From an uncultured Lachnospiraceae bacterium (GTDB lineage Bacteria > Bacillota > Clostridia > Lachnospirales > Lachnospiraceae): DNA of 16,701 nt. The stretch is taken from NCBI GenBank assembly GCA_910588125.1, contig CAJUPI010000066.1, forward strand, positions 1 to 16,701, given 5' to 3'. A program made the position numbers and the translations under genes. How positions within the stretch are numbered: position 1 is the first letter of the stretch; each line of letters opens with the position of its first letter. Of the stretch, positions 13,739-16,701 are shown in pieces. The notes below the pieces were generated by a model that worked only from the letters and a program-made list of their open reading frames with translations, ran no database searches and was not told where the DNA came from.

Positions 13739-14686
13739 ATGAAGTATATTGAGAGCCTGCAGGAAGGCATGCGTATTTCAGAGGTCTATCTGTGCAAAAG
13801 CAAACAGATTGCGATTACGAAGACAGGAAAAGAATATGGACGTCTGATGCTGCAGGATAAGACGGGCACGGTTGACGCAAAGATCTGGAATCTCAATTCT
13901 CCGGGAGTGGGATCTTTTGAGGCGATGGATTATGTGCGGATCGATGGCGATGTGAGTGTATTTATGGGGGCAAATCAGCTGAATATTGAACGAATCCGCA
14001 GAGCAGATGAGGGGGAATATATAGCTGAGAATTATCTGCCGGTTTCTACCAAAAATGTGGAGGAGATGTACAAGAGCTTAAGCAGCCTAATTGCCAGCAT
14101 CAAAAATCCTTATCTTCGGAAGCTGGTGGAAAGCTTTTATATAGAGGATCCGGCTTTTATCAAGGCATTTAAGTTTCACAGTGCGGCCAAGAGCGTTCAT
14201 CATGGGTTTGTAGGCGGTCTTTTGGAGCATACTTTAAGTGTGGTAAAAATGTGCGACTATTTTGCCAAAGCATATCCGATGCTGAACCGTGATTTATTGC
14301 TGGCAGCGGCAATTTTTCATGATATTGGCAAGATAAAGGAATTGTCAGCATTTCCGGAGAATGATTATACCGATGACGGCCAACTGTTAGGGCATATTAT
14401 GATAGGAACAGAAATGGTCAGTGACCAGATTCGCCGAATCCCGGGATTTCCGCCGCAGCTGGCAGCAGAGCTGAAGCATTGTATACTGGCGCATCATGGA
14501 GAATTGGAATATGGTTCGCCAAAGAAACCGGCAATTTTGGAAGCTCTGGCGTTAAACTTTGCAGACAATACAGATGCGAAGATGGAGACGATGATCGAGG
14601 CTTTGCGGGGAGCAGGGAATAATACTGGCTGGTTAGGATATAACCGTCTTTTGGAGACGAATATTCGAAAGACAACAGAAGAATAG
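13739..14686 (+). CDS. yhaM: YhaM-like 3'-5' exoribonuclease (OB fold plus HD domain)
   Basis: This 315-residue protein is of the YhaM family, which in Bacillus trims RNA and single-stranded DNA from the 3' end using a metal-dependent HD domain (established). The N-terminal OB-fold runs about 10-90 (GRLMLQDKTGTVDAKIW at 34-50). The HD domain runs about 150-300, with His164 (LLEHT), His194-Asp195 (IFHDIGK), His219, His252-His253 (LAHHG) and Asp276 (NFADNTD), so the metal site looks complete. Length matches the family (about 314). The ribosome site is weak (GAACGAG directly before ATG 13739). It follows the HtrA-like gene by 57 bases with no intervening terminator, and a strong terminator follows at 14806-14844. 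Confidence 0.9.
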   Translation: MKYIESLQEGMRISEVYLCKSKQIAITKTGKEYGRLMLQDKTGTVDAKIWNLNSPGVGSFEAMDYVRIDGDVSVFMGANQLNIERIRRADEGEYIAENYLPVSTKNVEEMYKSLSSLIASIKNPYLRKLVESFYIEDPAFIKAFKFHSAAKSVHHGFVGGLLEHTLSVVKMCDYFAKAYPMLNRDLLLAAAIFHDIGKIKELSAFPENDYTDDGQLLGHIMIGTEMVSDQIRRIPGFPPQLAAELKHCILAHHGELEYGSPKKPAILEALALNFADNTDAKMETMIEALRGAGNNTGWLGYNRLLETNIRKTTEE

Positions 14687-14805
14687 TTTTCTGCAAAGAA
14701 GCCCGTAATATTCACCGTATATTTGCGGTCTTTCTGATAAGTCAGCGTATTTACTACGCCAGACGATATGAAAAGATGGCGGCTGTGGATATTCGGTCTG
14801 GGCAT

Positions 14806-14844
14806 AAAATGGCTACCGCAAAATATTCTGCGGCAGCCATTTTT
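14806..14844 (+). terminator. Rho-independent terminator after yhaM
   Basis: AAAATGGCT-A-CCGCA (14806-14820) pairs with TGCGG-C-AGCCATTTT (14829-14843), about 14 bp with one A/C mismatch, an 8-base loop and a terminal T run. It lies about 120 bases after the yhaM stop. The bases between (14687-14805) show no gene. Confidence 0.8.
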
Positions 14845-15221
14845 AGGAGGTAGCTCATACATATCTAAAGTATGTCTATCATCTATGTGAAGCGCTCTCG
14901 CCCGGAAAGAGAAAGCAGGCGAAGAACGACTTTTTGTTTGGCGAACCCGGCAACGGTTGCGCGCTGGTTGCCGCCGGGTTCTATATGTACGAAATAATGA
15001 AGCTTATGTTCATTATTATGATGCATTGGTGTGAGCTGTTCTGTGCTGCATCATGGTTATATCATACTAGAAAATTGTGTCTAAAATTTGTGCGTTTTCT
15101 AAAGGATATCGAAATTAAAAGAAGAAAATCTAACATTTTTTGGAAGAAAATGTAAGAAGAGGAAAATAAAAAACAATTTTTGATTGTTTGAGATAGAAAG
15201 AAGCAATGGGAGGATCCGGGA
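14845..15221. other. Gene-free, hairpin-rich intergenic stretch
   Basis: No convincing coding region is seen on either strand. Four inverted repeats follow one another: GAACCC-GGCAAC with GTTGCC-gcc-GGGTTC (14943-14981), AATAATGAA with TTCATTATT (14993-15017), ATGATGCA with TGCATCAT (15018-15054), and ACATTTT with AAAATGT (15133-15153). The last part is A/T-rich and should contain the rlmD promoter, but no good -35/-10 pair was found. It could hold a structured RNA or leader; nothing matches a riboswitch class I know. Confidence 0.4.
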
Positions 15222-16701
15222 ATGAACAGCAGTGGCATGAAACTGGAAAAAAATCAGCTATTCCAGGTAAAAATCGAGGATATGAGTGATACGGGAGAAG
15301 GGATTGGCAAAAAGGATGGCTTTACCTGGTTTATTAAAGATGGGGTAACGGGTGATCTGGTGGAGGCAAAAGTGATGAAAGTCAAGAAATCTTATGGATT
15401 TGCCCGACTGATGCAGGTATTGGAGCCATCTCCTCATCGAGTGAAGCCACCTTGCCCGGTGGCCCGAAGCTGTGGAGGCTGCCAGCTGCAGGCAATGAGC
15501 TATGAGGAGCAGTTACGTTTTAAGGAAAATAAAGTGTACAATAACCTGAAGCGGATTGGCGGTATAGATTGCGAGGGGATACTGGAGCCAATCCTTGGGA
15601 TGGCCAATCCCTGGCATTATCGAAATAAAGCTTTATTTCCATTTGGGAGAAGTAAAGACGGCAGAATCATCACTGGATTTTATGCAGGAAGAACTCATAC
15701 TATTATCGAAAATACGGACTGTATACTGGGAGTGCCAGAAAACACCCAGATTCTGGCATGTATTCGGAATTATATGGAGGAATACGGGATATCACCTTAT
15801 GAGGAGGAGACACACACGGGTTTGGTGCGCCATGTGCTGATTCGGAAAGGATTTAAGACCGGAGAGATACTGGTATGTCTGGTGATAAACGGTGAGGTAA
15901 AAGAGCTACGGAGAAAGGATATTCTGATAGCAAGACTGCGGGAATTGTTTGATGGAAGCGGCGGGGCTGGAGAGTGCGGAGAAGATGGCTTGGCGTCTAA
16001 AAGCAGCAAAGAGCAGTCTCGGGTGGTGTCTATCGCATGCAGCATTAATCGGGAGAAAACGAATGTGATATTAGGAACGGAGATTGTAAATCTGTATGGG
16101 CCAGGAAGTATTATTGATTTTATCGGAAATATCCGATATCGAATCTCTCCATTGTCTTTCTATCAGGTAAATCCGGTTCAGACGGAGCAGCTGTATAAAG
16201 TTGCGCTGGAATATGCCGGGTTGACTGGTGCAGAGACTGTGTGGGATCTGTATTGCGGAATTGGGACGATTTCGTTGTTTCTGGCACAGCAGGCAAAGAA
16301 GGTCTGTGGTGTGGAGATCGTACCTCAGGCAATTGCGGATGCGAAGGCAAATGCGCGGATGAATGGGATAACAAATGTGGAGTTTTTTGTGGGAAAGGCA
16401 GAGGAGGTATTGCCGGAGCAGTTTGAGAGAAATCACATACATGCAGATGTGATTGTGGTCGATCCCCCGCGCAAAGGATGCGAGCGGGCATGCCTGGATA
16501 CAATGGTTCAGATGGCGCCGCAAAGAATCGTGTATGTGAGCTGTGACTCGGCTACTTTGGCGAGAGATTTGCGGTACTTGGGGGAGAATGGGTATGAGGT
16601 GAAAAAGGTGAGGTGTTGTGATATGTTTGGGGGGACGGTGCACACAGAAACTGTGTGTCTCTTGAGCAACCGAAAATTAAAACCTGATACTTATATAAAA
16701 T
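15222..16701 (+). CDS. rlmD: 23S rRNA (uracil-5) methyltransferase RlmD/RlmCD type, cut at the window end
   Basis: At least 493 residues with no stop before the window ends. It methylates C5 of uridine in 23S rRNA using S-adenosylmethionine; in Bacillus the homologue handles both U747 and U1939 (established). Order: TRAM RNA-binding domain (about 11-68); an iron-sulfur site Cys78, Cys84, Cys87 and Cys167 (PPCPVARSCGGCQ); a central domain with a low-complexity insert (about 243-266, Gly/Ser/Glu-rich); then a methyltransferase domain with WDLYCGIGTI (341-350), VVDPPRKGC (412-420), catalytic Cys441 (YVSCDSATLARDL) and Glu476 in VHTETV. GGGAGG (15208-15213) lies 8 bases before ATG 15222. RlmD proteins often end shortly after the VxxETV block; here the frame continues with NRKLKPDTYIK, so a C-terminal extension is likely. 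Confidence 0.93.
   Translation, partial: MNSSGMKLEKNQLFQVKIEDMSDTGEGIGKKDGFTWFIKDGVTGDLVEAKVMKVKKSYGFARLMQVLEPSPHRVKPPCPVARSCGGCQLQAMSYEEQLRFKENKVYNNLKRIGGIDCEGILEPILGMANPWHYRNKALFPFGRSKDGRIITGFYAGRTHTIIENTDCILGVPENTQILACIRNYMEEYGISPYEEETHTGLVRHVLIRKGFKTGEILVCLVINGEVKELRRKDILIARLRELFDGSGGAGECGEDGLASKSSKEQSRVVSIACSINREKTNVILGTEIVNLYGPGSIIDFIGNIRYRISPLSFYQVNPVQTEQLYKVALEYAGLTGAETVWDLYCGIGTISLFLAQQAKKVCGVEIVPQAIADAKANARMNGITNVEFFVGKAEEVLPEQFERNHIHADVIVVDPPRKGCERACLDTMVQMAPQRIVYVSCDSATLARDLRYLGENGYEVKKVRCCDMFGGTVHTETVCLLSNRKLKPDTYIK

Noticed and set aside
14900..14930. GCCCGGAAAGAGAAAGCAGGC resemblance to the signal recognition particle RNA apical loop.
   Set aside because: The diagnostic CCGGAAGGAAGCAG order is not kept and no flanking long stem is present.
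14934..15155. A 73-codon plus-strand frame in the spacer before rlmD.
   Set aside because: No ribosome site, odd Met/Trp/Cys-rich composition, and it runs across several hairpins. It is better explained as non-coding.

Overview
The window looks like a chromosomal segment of a spore-forming Clostridia member, probably Lachnospiraceae. This is an inference from gene content and protein style: a cotJABC spore-coat operon, MutS2, a YhaM-type nuclease, a CIRCE/HrcA-type heat-shock operator and an RlmD/RlmCD methyltransferase, with moderate GC and strong AGGAGG-type ribosome binding sites. No rRNA, tRNA, CRISPR array, prophage or recognisable insertion-sequence transposase is seen.

Layout. (1) 1-4202, plus strand: a consensus promoter, a FadR/FCD-type GntR regulator, aat (leucyl/phenylalanyl-tRNA-protein transferase), then clpB. 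The clpB promoter and its CIRCE operator are buried in the last codons of aat. (2) 4262-5556, plus: a malic enzyme with its own promoter, ending at a bidirectional hairpin terminator. (3) 5690-6813, minus: cotJA-cotJB-cotJC, tightly coupled and converging on the malic enzyme. (4) 6962-9632: a sensor histidine kinase (plus) facing an OmpR-type response regulator (minus). The kinase leader is interrupted by a ~309 bp near-palindrome, and a second ~121 bp inverted-repeat structure lies between the two convergent genes. (5) 9710-12097, minus: mutS2, upstream of the response regulator on the same strand. (6) 12227-14844, plus: a strong promoter, a seven-codon leader ORF, a membrane-anchored HtrA-like protein that has lost its catalytic triad but keeps a PDZ domain, then a YhaM-like OB-fold/HD nuclease and a terminator. 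(7) 14845-15221: about 380 bases without a convincing gene but rich in small hairpins. (8) 15222-end, plus: an rlmD-type 23S rRNA methyltransferase cut by the window edge.

Functional threads are protein quality control (Aat N-end tagging, ClpB disaggregase, a degenerate HtrA), sporulation (CotJ), central metabolism (malic enzyme), nucleic-acid handling (MutS2, YhaM, RlmD) and signalling (kinase and regulator). The most unusual feature is the large palindrome at 7028-7336. It is flanked by imperfect 10 bp direct repeats and appears to have been inserted between the kinase promoter and its Shine-Dalgarno sequence.
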